Of a DNA stretch of 64,000 nucleotides, positions 25,935 to 33,912 are shown piece by piece. The translations under genes and the position numbers were made by a program. The notes below the pieces were generated by a model, which was not told where the DNA came from, ran no database searches, and saw nothing but the letters and a program-made list of their open reading frames with translations. Numbering within the stretch: the stretch's first letter is position 1; the number at the start of each line of letters is the position of its first letter. This DNA is from Asaia sp. W19. Lineage in GTDB: Bacteria > Pseudomonadota > Alphaproteobacteria > Acetobacterales > Acetobacteraceae. The stretch covers positions 98,185-162,184 of the forward strand of contig NZ_PNQZ01000070.1 of assembly GCF_003994335.1 (NCBI RefSeq). The letters run 5' to 3'.

Positions 25935-26923
25935 GCAAGGATTCCTGTTTTCTGCGCCGCGATCAGGGCATCGAGCTCGGCAAAGCTCGATGTCCCTTCC
26001 ATCGGACCGAATACCGAAACGGCGCGCGCGCCAGAGGCACAGGCGTAAAGCAATGAGTCCTCGCGTGTCTTGCCCGAGAGCCTGCAGGTCACATAGGTCG
26101 CACCAAAACAATCTCCTGCACCGGTGGGATCGCACTCCTCGACGGCAAAGGCGTCGTGATGCACCGTCTTGTCGGCGCAAAAGCAGCTCGCGCCCTCATG
26201 GCCTTTCTTGAGCACAATCTCGGACACGCCCATGTCAAGAATCTCGCGGATGGCTTCTTCCTGACTGGTGCCACTGCTGAACAAAAGCAGCTCCGGCCCG
26301 CTGGGGAGAAAGATATCGCATTCCTGAAGCATCAGCTCGAGCGCTGCGCGCATATCGGGAATATCGAGCATTTCCTTGCGGATATTCGGATCGAAGGAAA
26401 TCGTGCCGCCCTGTGCCTTGACCTGATGCACTGCGGTCGTCACCGCATCAATGATCGGGAAGGAAAAGAGTGACGAACCCATGATATGCAGATGGGTGGC
26501 GCGCTTGAGCAGGGCGCGCGACGTTTCATGCAGCCCCACCTGCGAACAGGCAGATTGGCGGATATTATAGACAAAATCCCGGCTGCCATCGGGGCGATAG
26601 CGCACGAAGGCCGAGCCCGTCGAATAGGAATCGACGCTGAGAATGGCAGATACATCCACCTTGTCGCGCTTCAGACGCTCAATATTCAGCGTGCCGAAAT
26701 CATCGCGACCGACTGCGGAGATGATCCCGCAATCGACACCGAGACGAGCGACCTGATCGATGAAAATGGCTGGCGCACCGGAGGGATACGGTCCCTTGAG
26801 CGCCATGGGTTCGAGGAAACCCACCCCCTGCGTCTGGGCCATGATCTCGACCACGATCTCACCGATCGTAACGATGCAGCGGGGTGAATCGGCGGTCTGA
26901 TCCATGAGAAAACTGGATGCCAT
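25931..26923 (-). CDS. PfkB-family sugar kinase, probable tagatose/fructose kinase
   Basis: 330 residues, ribokinase fold. Near the N-terminus are the IGEIVVE strand and the YPSGAPAIFIDQVARLG substrate loop; the C-terminal PfkB signature is DPTGAGDCFGA (265 onwards), with catalytic base D271. Family members phosphorylate ketohexoses, 2-keto-3-deoxygluconate or nucleosides. Position between a DeoR regulator and a GatZ-type protein, with a polyol dehydrogenase, points to D-tagatose or D-fructose 6-kinase activity (inference). Start ATG 26923 has a weak ribosome site; an internal ATG at 26905 is possible. Translationally coupled to the GatZ-type gene. Confidence 0.85.
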   Translation of the reverse strand: MASSFLMDQTADSPRCIVTIGEIVVEIMAQTQGVGFLEPMALKGPYPSGAPAIFIDQVARLGVDCGIISAVGRDDFGTLNIERLKRDKVDVSAILSVDSYSTGSAFVRYRPDGSRDFVYNIRQSACSQVGLHETSRALLKRATHLHIMGSSLFSFPIIDAVTTAVHQVKAQGGTISFDPNIRKEMLDIPDMRAALELMLQECDIFLPSGPELLLFSSGTSQEEAIREILDMGVSEIVLKKGHEGASCFCADKTVHHDAFAVEECDPTGAGDCFGATYVTCRLSGKTREDSLLYACASGARAVSVFGPMEGTSSFAELDALIAAQKTGILA

Positions 26924-27006
26924 GATCGGTAATCCATCAGGTAAGAATCAAGGAAAGAAAGGCCGGGTTAAGGCGCGATCGAGAACTGGACGGGGTATCG
27001 TCCCTC

Positions 27007-27777
27007 TCATTCCGGTGGCGCAGGCGGCTCGGCAAAAACGGTCCAGTCCTGACACAGGACAGCGCCATCGGGCGGCATGCCGCCATGCAGGACCGACATG
27101 GTGTTGCGCCACTCCATCACACGCCCATCCTCGTCGACACGGTCCAGACGGTCGGTCAGCAGATAGACCTGCTTTGCACGATACAGGGCGGTCTCAAGGC
27201 AGTTTCCCGTCTGGTCGAGACAGGTGAAGCCCGTCTTGCCGATCTGACAGGCAGAAATGACAGCCAGATCGATATCGTAGAATGACAGGGCATGATCAGC
27301 GGCCGGGCTGAGCATGGGGTAACCGAGCCGGTCATACTCCCCCCCAAGAAGCGACACGGCAGCATCGCTCGTCCGGCACGCCAGGTGATAGGTCTCGAAA
27401 CTATTGACGACGAAGCGCAGGTTCTCGGCTGTCGCATGAACCGGCACAAAGGAAGCTGCCTGACTATTATCCAGAAACACGCATTGCCCCGGTTTGAGCC
27501 TGAAGGCCACGGCTCGGGCCAGGGCCCGCGCCTCGAACAGGGTCGGACTTTCATCGAGCGGCGCATTGACTGCGTAATCATGCGCGGGCTGCGCGCCGCC
27601 ATTGGTGCGGATGACGAGATTCTGACTTTGCAAATAAGCGAGGTCGGATCTTATGGTGACCATGGAGACATCAAACTGCTCCGCCAGCGCCTCCGTACGC
27701 AGGAACCCTGCCCGCCTGACGGCATCGATGATGCCCAGACGCCGTTTCAGGGTCGCACTGTTGACACCCATGGACAT
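27007..27777 (-). CDS. DeoR-family transcriptional regulator of polyol operon
   Basis: 256 residues. N-terminal DeoR helix-turn-helix (RRLGIIDAVRRAGFLRTEALA, then FDVSMVTIRSDLAYL) and a C-terminal sugar-phosphate sensor domain (DEROR type) with VFLDNSQAAS, VVNSFETYHL and SLLGGEYDRLGY. These proteins usually repress sugar catabolic operons and are released by a phosphorylated sugar, here perhaps tagatose or fructose phosphate. First gene of the operon, 83 bases before the kinase. A TTTCG-type inverted repeat lies immediately upstream (27788-27817), which suggests autoregulation. Confidence 0.88.
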   Translation of the reverse strand: MSMGVNSATLKRRLGIIDAVRRAGFLRTEALAEQFDVSMVTIRSDLAYLQSQNLVIRTNGGAQPAHDYAVNAPLDESPTLFEARALARAVAFRLKPGQCVFLDNSQAASFVPVHATAENLRFVVNSFETYHLACRTSDAAVSLLGGEYDRLGYPMLSPAADHALSFYDIDLAVISACQIGKTGFTCLDQTGNCLETALYRAKQVYLLTDRLDRVDEDGRVMEWRNTMSVLHGGMPPDGAVLCQDWTVFAEPPAPPE

Positions 27778-27787
27778 CGAGAGAGAA

Positions 27788-27817
27788 CTTTCGAAACGAA
27801 AATATGTCTTTCGTTTT
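27788..27817 (-). promoter_or_regulatory. Candidate DeoR-family operator
   Basis: CTTTCGAAACGAAA...CTTTCGTTTT. The core is a perfect 8-bp inverted repeat, AAACGAAA (27794-27801) and TTTCGTTT (27809-27816), with a 7-base spacer; an extra CTTTCG lies at 27788-27793. TTTCG repeats are typical DeoR-family sites. It is about 11 bases before the regulator start, in promoter position. Confidence 0.5.
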
Positions 27818-27896
27818 GTAAGATGATTCTTACTGCGCTGTCATCCCCGCAGGTGAGGGATCACAGCCTTGTGTTAGAGTTCGAACAGGGAAGCGT

Positions 27897-28514
27897 TCAG
27901 GCCCGGTCAAACAGATTTTTGAGTGCTGCGTGCTGGAGCAGCATGATCGTCTTGGCATCAACGATGTGCCCATCATCGATCATGGCCAATGCCTCATCGA
28001 AATCGAGTTCGAGCACCTCGATTTCCTCCCCCTCCTCCTGTAGCCCCCCTCCTGCGGCGCGACGCATGGATGAATCATAGGCCCCGATGAAGAAATGGAT
28101 CCGCTCGGTCACCGATCCGGGGCTCATGTAATAGCAGCCGATCTTGCGCACGGCGTCGATGGTGACGCCCATCTCCTCCTCGACCTCGCGTCTGATGGCT
28201 GCGGCAGGGTCATGGTCGTCGAGCATCCCGCCGCAGACCTCGATCAGATCCTCGCGATGTCCGCTGACATAGGCGGGCAGACGAAACTGCCGGGTCAGGA
28301 GGACCGTATGGGTCGCGGCGTTGATCAGCAAAATCGCCGCCCCGTCACCCCGGTCATAGGTTTCTCGGGTGAGTTGCTGTGCCACCCCATCACGCCGATG
28401 ATAGGTTAGGGTGTATTTCGTCAGCACCCCCCAGTCATTGGCCAGAAGCCGGGTCTGTCCGATCGTCACACGCTCGGGTTCTCCCGGGGAGCTCGGGCTT
28501 TTCTCGTCGGTCAT
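27897..28514 (-). CDS. NUDIX hydrolase, GDP-mannose pyrophosphatase (NudK)-like
   Basis: 205 residues. The Nudix box (about residues 94-116) starts GGMLDDHDP and ends REVEEEMGV. Features shared with NudK are RETYDRGDGAAILLIN, LTRQFRLPAYV, CYYMSPGSVTERIHFFIG and the C-terminal 'DAKTIMLLQ'. NudK hydrolyses GDP-mannose to mannose 1-phosphate and GMP; related enzymes act on ADP-ribose, so specificity is moderately uncertain. It ends 119 bases upstream of the DeoR gene, on the same strand. The operator-like repeat lies between them, so it is likely a separate unit. Confidence 0.85.
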   Translation of the reverse strand: MTDEKSPSSPGEPERVTIGQTRLLANDWGVLTKYTLTYHRRDGVAQQLTRETYDRGDGAAILLINAATHTVLLTRQFRLPAYVSGHREDLIEVCGGMLDDHDPAAAIRREVEEEMGVTIDAVRKIGCYYMSPGSVTERIHFFIGAYDSSMRRAAGGGLQEEGEEIEVLELDFDEALAMIDDGHIVDAKTIMLLQHAALKNLFDRA

Positions 28515-28633
28515 CCTGGCCTCGCCGCGGGCATGGTCTGATTCATGGCCGGGGTGCGCTTCCCCGCCTCGTCAGGATCACCCTGCCACGCCCCCTCGGA
28601 ACAGGACAGATATCCCGGACAGGATAACCCGAC

Positions 28634-29227
28634 TCAGACGGCGCCGGTGCTCGTATCCTGCCCACCCATCCCGGTCGAGCCTCTCGCAACGGTGTGATGT
28701 CCCGATTCTGCATGGGAGGCACTTACAAAAGCCCCCTTGGACAGAGAAGCGCCCGGTAAAGTGCCCTCCTGACCAGCGATATCGGCACCCGGCTTGCGGC
28801 TGCGCACCAGCCAATAACAGATGCCCAGAGCCAGCACCGAAGCAGAGAGAGCCAGCACCTGCAGGACATCGACCGAACTCAGATCGAGCACGATGAATTT
28901 GCGTACGGTCGCCATCATGCCGATCAGCAGGACCGAGCGCATACGCACGAGACTATGCGAGGGCGTATCGGGCGCGACCAGAATGGAGTGCTTGAATTCG
29001 AGGGCAATCAGAACAGTAAAGCACAGGCCAAACAGGGATTGGAGCACAGCCGGGTTCGACGGGGTCAGTGTAGCCGTGCGGATCATGTCGAACACAGCGT
29101 AAACAACGTGAACTAGCCCCAGCGCGGCCACGACCATGACGCAGAGCGTCAGGATCAGCATCGCGCATTCCTCAAACAGGTCGAAAAGGGAGGATACCTT
29201 GAAGAATCCGGGGAAGCTCTTGATCAT
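28634..29227 (-). CDS. PsiE-family (phosphate-starvation-inducible) membrane protein
   Basis: 197 residues, four TM helices (about 22-44, 62-80, 97-112 and 122-141) followed by a hydrophilic Gly/Ser-rich tail of about 55 residues. PsiE-type features are LFGLCFTVLIALEFKHSI and the VRKFIVLDLSS segment before the last helix. E. coli PsiE is induced by phosphate starvation, but its molecular role is unknown. The long C-terminal tail is unusual compared with the 136-residue E. coli protein. It stands alone, ending 119 bases after the NudK-like gene's start region on the same strand. Confidence 0.8.
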   Translation of the reverse strand: MIKSFPGFFKVSSLFDLFEECAMLILTLCVMVVAALGLVHVVYAVFDMIRTATLTPSNPAVLQSLFGLCFTVLIALEFKHSILVAPDTPSHSLVRMRSVLLIGMMATVRKFIVLDLSSVDVLQVLALSASVLALGICYWLVRSRKPGADIAGQEGTLPGASLSKGAFVSASHAESGHHTVARGSTGMGGQDTSTGAV

Positions 29228-29755
29228 GAAAACGCGCTATCTCGCTGGGTGAAGACTGCGTCCATTATAACGAAACCGTGAGGTCATATCAGCCCTCGGC
29301 ATATTGGCTTTTCGTAATCTCGCGGCCTTCGTCTTCGCATTCATAGCCTGGTGAAATCAGCCGACCCGATATCAGCTCCTGCGCCTCTTTTCGTTGTCAC
29401 TCCACGCGCCGCCGGTGCGCCTCTACCCGCGCGGTGGGTCGATCTGGTGAGGGGTCATACCCCCTGTATCTTCGTCTGTTGGCAATGGTGCCACGCAAAG
29501 GAAGGCCTGACGCACCGGCTGGCATCTGCCCTCTCCTGTGAAACCTGAAGACGGGCCGTTCCTGGACCGCTTTAGGAAGAAGGCGTGGCAGACCAGACCG
29601 CATCATCGCGCACTATCCCGCCAGGGCGCACGGCCGCGTCCCGAAGGAAGAACCGCCCCTTATGTCGGTCGATTTCTTCGGCGACCTGTGGATTACAGGA
29701 GGCGTGTCGCACGCCCTCTTGCCAAATGGGGTGATTGCAGTGGAAATCCCTCCCC
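29228..29755. other. Divergent intergenic region
   Basis: Lies between the psiE-type gene (-) and the symporter gene (+). Short open frames on both strands show no recognisable domain or good ribosome site. It should hold promoters for both neighbours; no repeat or RNA gene was seen. Confidence 0.45.
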
Positions 29756-30706
29756 ATGCGCAAACTCGACCCCTTCCTGCTCAGCCTGATCGCCGCCATC
29801 GCCCTGGCCACCTTCCTGCCCTGTTCGGGGCTGTGGGCCGATGTCTTTTCAAAGCTCACGACTTTCCTGATCGCGCTGATGTTTTTCCTGCAAGGGGCCC
29901 GTCTCAAGCCCGAAGCCGTTCTGGAGAGCGTGCGCGACTGGCGGCTTCAGGGCAGCGTGCTCACCTGCACGTTCCTGCTCTTTCCGCTACTGGGCCTCGC
30001 CCTGCGCGCCGCCGTCCCGGGATTGCTCAAACCGGATATGTGGCACGGCATTCTCTTTTTGTGCTGCCTGCCCTCCACGGTTCAGAGTTCGATTGCCCTG
30101 ACCTCCATCGCGAGAGGCAATGTCCCGGCCTCGATCTGCGCGGCCACATTATCCAACCTGATCGGCATTCTGGCCACGCCCATTCTGGTGGGGCTTATCG
30201 TGCAGAAGGGCAATATCTGGTCGGCCCACGCCATTCTCGATATCGCCACCCAGCTTCTGCTGCCCTTCGGTGTGGGGCAATTGCTGCATAAGCGTCTTGG
30301 CGCCTGGGCGCATCGCAACAAGAAACTGCTCTCCCTGAGCGACCGAGGCTCCATCGTGCTCGTGGTTTACACCGCCTTCAGCCATGCTGTGGTGGAGGGA
30401 ATCTGGCACCGCGTTTCCGTGCCCGATCTGGCGCTCATGGCAGGGCTCGATATCGTCCTGCTGGGCCTTGTTCTGGTGCTGTCGCGTCTGCTGGGCCGCG
30501 TGCTTGGCTTCTCGGAAGAGAGCAGCATTTCGCTCATGCTCTGCGGGTCGAAGAAATCACTCGCCACAGGCGTTCCGATGGCCAATATCCTCTTCCCGGT
30601 CTCGGTGGTCGGAACCGTGGTACTGCCACTCATGATGTATCATCAGATCCAGCTTTTCGTGTGCACCCTTCTGGCCCGACGTCTGGCGGCACGACCAGAA
30701 GCCTGA
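29756..30706 (+). CDS. Bile acid:sodium symporter family carrier
   Basis: 316 residues, about 10 TM helices. The SBF-like arrangement is shown by the early LIALMFFLQGARLKPE segment and by the crossing region CGSKKSLATGVPMANILFP near the C-terminus, which corresponds to the sodium-binding half-helices. It belongs to the bacterial YfeH/SBF-like branch, whose natural substrates are mostly unknown organic anions. I use ATG 29756; the frame can extend to TTG 29735 but that start has no better ribosome site. Stands alone. Confidence 0.82.
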   Translation: MRKLDPFLLSLIAAIALATFLPCSGLWADVFSKLTTFLIALMFFLQGARLKPEAVLESVRDWRLQGSVLTCTFLLFPLLGLALRAAVPGLLKPDMWHGILFLCCLPSTVQSSIALTSIARGNVPASICAATLSNLIGILATPILVGLIVQKGNIWSAHAILDIATQLLLPFGVGQLLHKRLGAWAHRNKKLLSLSDRGSIVLVVYTAFSHAVVEGIWHRVSVPDLALMAGLDIVLLGLVLVLSRLLGRVLGFSEESSISLMLCGSKKSLATGVPMANILFPVSVVGTVVLPLMMYHQIQLFVCTLLARRLAARPEA

Positions 30707-30891
30707 TCACACCACACCAAAAGATCACGGGCGCTTTCGAGAGCCTATTTGGGCTCGGCCCCGTTCCTTACCGCTCTTTCATGGGAAACGCAGGCAGCAT
30801 CAGGGGTTAACCCTCTTATGCAACGGTTTTGTTCCATCACGTCAAAGTGATAGCAGAGCCCCCTGTCATCCGGAGAGACGAAGGAAAACCC

Positions 30892-32094
30892 GTGATCAAG
30901 CAAGACTATGTGCACTCCATGTCGCGGCTTCTCGCCTGGTTCGACTGGCTCCCCCCCGCAATGGCCTCAGCGCTTTTGCTGGTGGCCGCTGCGCTCATTG
31001 CCCTGCTTTTCAGCCGACTGATCACCGAGGCCCTGCCACGCCTTCCGGGGCTTAGGCGCATTGCGTTCATTCATGAAACGATCGGGCGGCTGCAGAACCA
31101 TGTGCGTCTGCTGCTGATGATCGTGGCCGCCAGTGCCGCCCTGCCCGCCACGACCGGCTTTGCGCCGACCACCATCCAGTTTCTGGCGCATTTTTTCGCC
31201 TTTGCGGTGATCATCACTATCGGTTTCGGGCTGATCAGGGCGTTTCGTTTCGGGACGGATAAATATCTCGACCGCATCGCCAATCGCGAACATGTCGATG
31301 ACATCACGGTACGGTCGCACCAGACCCAGATCCGCATTCTGCGCCGTCTGATCGAGATCACCTGCGGGGTGATCACGGTCGGAGCGGCCCTGATGGTGTT
31401 CGAATCCGTACGGCAATACGGGGTATCACTCTTTGCCTCGGCGGGCGTGGCCTCTCTCGTTGTCGGTCTTTCCGCACGGCCCGCCTTGTCCAACCTCATT
31501 GCCGGCATCCAGATTGCCATTACCCAGCCAATCCGCATGGAGGACATGCTGATCCTCAATGGTGACTGGGCCTATGTGGAGGAGATCAATGCCACCTATG
31601 TGGTGCTGCGCACCTGGGACCGCCGACGCTATATCGTGCCTATCGCCTATTTTCTCGAAAATCCGTTCCAGAACTGGACCCATAGCTCACCGTCGCTCAT
31701 CGGCTCGCTCTTTCTCTGGCTCGACTATCAGACGCCCGTGGATGAGGTGCGTCGTATTTTCCATGAAGAGCTCGAAAAATCCGCCAATTGGGATCGAGAC
31801 ATGAGTTCTGTCGGATGCCAGGTTGCTGACAGTAACGCTCAGGTGATTTCCATCCGACTGATCGCGGGAGCCGCCGATGCCAATGGCATGTGGAATCTGT
31901 GCTGCGACCTGCGTGAGCGCATGCTCAAGCGTCTGCGTGAAGAGCTTCCGCAATCCCTGCCACGCGGCCGCACCGCCATTGTCCCCGGCGCCAGCGACGA
32001 ACCGGCCTGGCCGGACTCTCTGGTCTCCCCGCCGGTCAATCGTCCAATGGCCGGAGGGCAGTATACCGGCCCCGATATCCGGCCGCGGGGGTGA
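30892..32094 (+). CDS. MscS-family mechanosensitive ion channel
   Basis: About 400 residues. Several N-terminal TM helices precede the MscS pore and beta-domain block: LFASAGVASLVVGLSARPALSNLIAGIQIAITQPIRM is the pore-lining TM3 and beta-domain entry, then WAYVEEINATYVVLRTWDRRRYIVP. It opens under membrane tension to release solutes in hypo-osmotic shock. The start is GTG 30892 because AAGGA (30881-30885) is well spaced; the frame extends to TTG 30829 without a site. A good terminator follows the stop at 32102-32133. Confidence 0.88.
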   Translation: MIKQDYVHSMSRLLAWFDWLPPAMASALLLVAAALIALLFSRLITEALPRLPGLRRIAFIHETIGRLQNHVRLLLMIVAASAALPATTGFAPTTIQFLAHFFAFAVIITIGFGLIRAFRFGTDKYLDRIANREHVDDITVRSHQTQIRILRRLIEITCGVITVGAALMVFESVRQYGVSLFASAGVASLVVGLSARPALSNLIAGIQIAITQPIRMEDMLILNGDWAYVEEINATYVVLRTWDRRRYIVPIAYFLENPFQNWTHSSPSLIGSLFLWLDYQTPVDEVRRIFHEELEKSANWDRDMSSVGCQVADSNAQVISIRLIAGAADANGMWNLCCDLRERMLKRLREELPQSLPRGRTAIVPGASDEPAWPDSLVSPPVNRPMAGGQYTGPDIRPRG

Positions 32095-32101
32095 ATATGT
32101 G

Positions 32102-32133
32102 TCCCCGTGCTCGGTACGCGGGGAGTCTTTTTT
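32102..32133 (+). terminator. Rho-independent terminator of mscS-type gene
   Basis: TCCCCG (32102-32107) pairs with CGGGGA (32119-32124), followed by GTC and six T (32128-32133). It lies between convergent genes. Confidence 0.7.
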
Positions 32134-32135
32134 GC

Positions 32136-33818
32136 TCAGATATCCCTCGGCAAGCGCTGCACCCGGGCGCGAAGAAGCTGCTCTTCGAAATCCAGTTCCT
32201 GCTGCAATTCCCACTCGGTCTGATCATTGATCCCGCGTTCGACAAACAGGCGATGCAGGGTCTGACGCTGCGCCTTGAGCAGCAGAAACCGCGTTGCGAG
32301 TTCCAGACGTTCTCGCCTGCGGGAGAGCTGGCGGTTCATGAGTGAGGTCTGCGTCGTTTCATCGATCTGATACAGACGGTTCTCATAAATCTGTTCCAGC
32401 CTGTCGAGCACGTCGCGCTTCAGATCCTGCTCATGCGGCGTGCCTGACCCCGTTTCATGGGGGCGTGACTTTTCCTCTGCGAGAATGGCCAATGCCGTAC
32501 GCAGCAGGCTCTGGCGCGCCATCATTTCCTCGGTGGCGTGGCGATCCATGCCGGATCTGGGCAGAAAGCGTACGAATAGCGGCATCAGAACGCCTGCGCC
32601 CACCAGAGACACCACAATCACCCCGGCTGCGATGGTGATCAGCAGATCCCGATAAGGGAAAGCCCCCATCTCGCTGCCCGCCGCGGGCAGGGAAAGGACT
32701 GCAGCCAGGGTGACAGCCCCGCGAACTCCCGCGAAAGTCAGGAGCAGAGAGCTCAGAAAATCGGGCCAGACGAAGGGCGTAGCGCTCCATCGGGCCATCG
32801 CCCAGCGTCGCAGGATGGACAGCCAGATCCCCACAAAGCGCAGGAGCGTCATGATGAGATAGACCGCACCGACCAACCCCACGAGTTGCAGAAGGGATAC
32901 CTCGCGTTCATGCGCCATCGTCATGCCGCCACGCAGCAAGGCGGGCAATTGCAGGCCAAGCAAAAGAAAGATCAGCGCATTGAAGATGTAATTGACCATT
33001 CCCCAGACCGTGGTCGCCTGAAGACGCGTGGCAGTGTTCGTCTCCTCGATCATCCCCATCATCTTGATGACCATACAGGCCGCCACAGAGGCCAGAATTC
33101 CCGAACAATGCACCCGTTCCGACACGATATAGGTCACAAAGGGCAGCAGGATCATAAGCGTGATCTGCAAGGGCGGATCATCAAAACCACGCCTGAGCAG
33201 GATACGATTGAGCCGCGCCGCGCCATAGGCGATCGCCCCGCCAATCGCCATGCCACCAAACGCCACGAGCAGGAAATCATCGAAAGCCTGCCGGTAGGAA
33301 AACTCACCGGTGAGCGCGGCAGCCGTGGCGAAGCGAAAGCAGACCAGGCCCGAGGCATCATTGAACAGCGCCTCGCCAGACAGGACATGGATCATGCGTT
33401 CCGGCACACGCCGCCCGGCAAGCAGGCTTGAGACCGCTACCGTGTCGGTGGGCGAGAGCGCTGCCGCCAAAGCGAAGCAGCAAGGCAGATCCAGCGAAGG
33501 GATGAGCCAATGGATCGCGTATCCACAGAAGATCGTGCTGAAGACGACGAGCCCGAATGCGAGAAAGAAGATCGTCCCCCGCAACTCGTGGAACTCGCGT
33601 AGCGGCATGCGAAATGCATCGGCGAAAAGGAGCGGCGGCAGAAAGACCAACATGAACAGATCGGGCCGGAGCCCGATGGTGACCCCGACGAGCGCTGCGA
33701 GAATGCCAAGGACGATCTGTATCAGCGGGAGGGGAATGCGCCCCTTGAGCAGTCGGGCCAGCAGGCTGCTGCCGGCGGCCATCAAGAGAAGAAAGAGAAT
33801 GTTATCGGCGGGTATCAT
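32136..33818 (-). CDS. CPA1-family Na+/H+ antiporter
   Basis: 560 residues, 12 or so TM helices and a hydrophilic C-terminal domain of about 130 residues with a coiled-coil character. CPA1 signatures are FLPPLLFADAFRMP, ALAAALSPTDTVAVSSLL and VLSGEALFNDASGLVCF (the ND motif with the transport Asp). This matches bacterial NhaP/YjcE-type exchangers that expel sodium and control pH. Start ATG 33818. The product may matter for acid and osmotic tolerance, together with the adjacent, convergent mscS-type gene (inference). Confidence 0.9.
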   Translation of the reverse strand: MIPADNILFLLLMAAGSSLLARLLKGRIPLPLIQIVLGILAALVGVTIGLRPDLFMLVFLPPLLFADAFRMPLREFHELRGTIFFLAFGLVVFSTIFCGYAIHWLIPSLDLPCCFALAAALSPTDTVAVSSLLAGRRVPERMIHVLSGEALFNDASGLVCFRFATAAALTGEFSYRQAFDDFLLVAFGGMAIGGAIAYGAARLNRILLRRGFDDPPLQITLMILLPFVTYIVSERVHCSGILASVAACMVIKMMGMIEETNTATRLQATTVWGMVNYIFNALIFLLLGLQLPALLRGGMTMAHEREVSLLQLVGLVGAVYLIMTLLRFVGIWLSILRRWAMARWSATPFVWPDFLSSLLLTFAGVRGAVTLAAVLSLPAAGSEMGAFPYRDLLITIAAGVIVVSLVGAGVLMPLFVRFLPRSGMDRHATEEMMARQSLLRTALAILAEEKSRPHETGSGTPHEQDLKRDVLDRLEQIYENRLYQIDETTQTSLMNRQLSRRRERLELATRFLLLKAQRQTLHRLFVERGINDQTEWELQQELDFEEQLLRARVQRLPRDI

Positions 33819-33912
33819 GGCGTTGGGACACCAGGCTCCTCAGACACGGCCCTGTGAAAACGGGTGACGTTCATCCGGCGCACAAGGCAGAAAATTGCGC
33901 TAGAAGGGGGCC

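Noticed and set aside
24684..26180. Upstream extension of the GatZ-type gene to 26180
   Set aside because: The extra N-terminal 82 residues are Arg/Cys-rich and overlap the kinase gene; the ATGA overlap at 25931-25934 gives the natural start.
29351..29548. Short plus-strand frame upstream of the symporter
   Set aside because: No good start or domain; composition is not protein-like beyond the first segment.
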